A stretch of DNA of 6,105 nucleotides from Verrucomicrobiota bacterium (GTDB taxonomy: Bacteria; Verrucomicrobiota; Verrucomicrobiia; Limisphaerales; CAZBKV01): the NCBI GenBank assembly GCA_021160185.1, contig JAGHDA010000269.1, positions 1 to 6,105 of the forward strand. Direction: 5' to 3'. Positions 5,748 to 6,105 of the stretch are shown here, piece after piece. Position 1 is the stretch's first letter, and the number at the start of each line of letters is the position of its first letter. The notes under the pieces are model-generated. The model made no database searches and was not told the origin of the DNA. It saw nothing but the letters and a program-made list of their open reading frames with translations. Both the position numbers and the translations under genes were made by a program.

Positions 5748-6105
5748 ATGAGCAAGACAATGAAAGCCCTGGTCAAGCGCGAGGCCAAGCCCGGCCTCTG
5801 GCTTGAAGAAACGCCCGTCCCGGAAATCGGGATCAACGACGTGCTGATCCGCGTGCATCGGACCGGCATCTGCGGAACCGACCTGCATATTTACAAATGG
5901 GACGAGTGGGCCCAGGCCACCGTGCCCGTGCCGATGGTCGTCGGCCACGAGTTTGTCGGCGAGATCGTGGAGGTGGGAAGCAACGTGACCGATTTCCGTC
6001 CCGGCCAGATCGTCAGCGGCGAGGGCCATGTGGTGTGCGGCCGCTGCCGCAACTGCCTGGCGGGCGCCCGCAATCTTTGCGCCCCCCCGCGGGGGATGGC
6101 GGTAC
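5748..6105 (+). CDS. tdh: L-threonine 3-dehydrogenase, 5' part only
   Basis: 119 codons are present before the window ends; the full enzyme is about 340 residues. Tdh is a cytoplasmic zinc- and NAD-dependent medium-chain dehydrogenase that oxidises L-threonine to 2-amino-3-oxobutyrate, which Kbl then cleaves to glycine and acetyl-CoA. Match to E. coli Tdh is close: [64 protein letters not shown]. Catalytic zinc ligands are C42, H67 and E68; structural zinc ligands are C97, C100, C103 and C111, each offset by 4 from E. coli numbering. ATG 5760 aligns with the E. coli start, ATG 5748 adds MSKT, and ATG 5703 is also in frame and adds 15 more; none has a good ribosome site, and 5748 is a compromise. 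The last codons read CAPPRGMAV where the family usually has an N-T pair and G-V-G-V, so the end may contain errors. A kbl partner would be expected nearby but is not in view. Confidence 0.96.
   Translation, partial: MSKTMKALVKREAKPGLWLEETPVPEIGINDVLIRVHRTGICGTDLHIYKWDEWAQATVPVPMVVGHEFVGEIVEVGSNVTDFRPGQIVSGEGHVVCGRCRNCLAGARNLCAPPRGMAV

Noticed and set aside
4985..5806. 273-codon plus-strand open frame opposite the XRE-cupin gene
   Set aside because: It is antisense to a clear helix-turn-helix plus cupin gene and runs into the start of tdh in the wrong phase.
1..6105. Defence system, prophage, CRISPR or biosynthetic cluster
   Set aside because: The genes seen are recG, metabolic enzymes, a regulator, a lipoprotein and a barrel protein; there is no integrase, nuclease-toxin pair, repeat array or assembly-line enzyme to support such a system.

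Overview
The window is a GC-rich bacterial chromosomal segment (either a whole short contig or a slice of one). It holds six protein-coding genes, two of them cut by the window ends. The bacterium is Gram-negative: there is an outer-membrane beta-barrel protein with a signal peptide and a lipoprotein with a lipobox. The gene mix suggests the PVC group, perhaps Verrucomicrobiota: recG next to a pseudopilin-like lipoprotein, an XRE-cupin regulator beside tdh, GTG starts and weak Shine-Dalgarno signals. That placement is inference from style, not a marker-based assignment. I saw no rRNA, tRNA, CRISPR array, insertion sequence or prophage gene.

Layout. Positions 1-98 form a perfect zero-spacer inverted repeat. 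It interrupts the 3' part of a class III aminotransferase (minus strand, starts at 1161) exactly at the conserved V-R-G-R-G motif, so the first ~42-49 bases are best read as a fold-back artefact rather than genome sequence. Three minus-strand genes follow one another: recG (3668-1635), a small lipoprotein (1607-1236) and the aminotransferase. The recG-lipoprotein gap is 27 nt, and the lipoprotein-aminotransferase gap is 74 nt and contains a small hairpin. They are probably co-transcribed but have no obvious shared function. A dubious 74-codon open frame (3902-3678, minus) lies in phase with recG just upstream of it.

Divergent from recG is an outer-membrane beta-barrel protein (3881-4882, plus). 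Facing it tail to tail is an XRE-family regulator with a C-terminal cupin domain (5569-4925, minus). This regulator is divergent from tdh, L-threonine 3-dehydrogenase (5748 to the window end, plus). The regulator-tdh interval holds an AT-rich island with a 14-bp perfect palindrome and a third half-site 20 bp away in direct orientation, a good candidate operator for the regulator controlling itself and/or threonine catabolism.

I found no convincing new multi-gene system. The points most worth checking are the terminal palindrome, the operator and possible misplaced start or frameshift of the XRE-cupin gene, the in-phase frame ahead of recG, and the odd residues at the truncated end of tdh.
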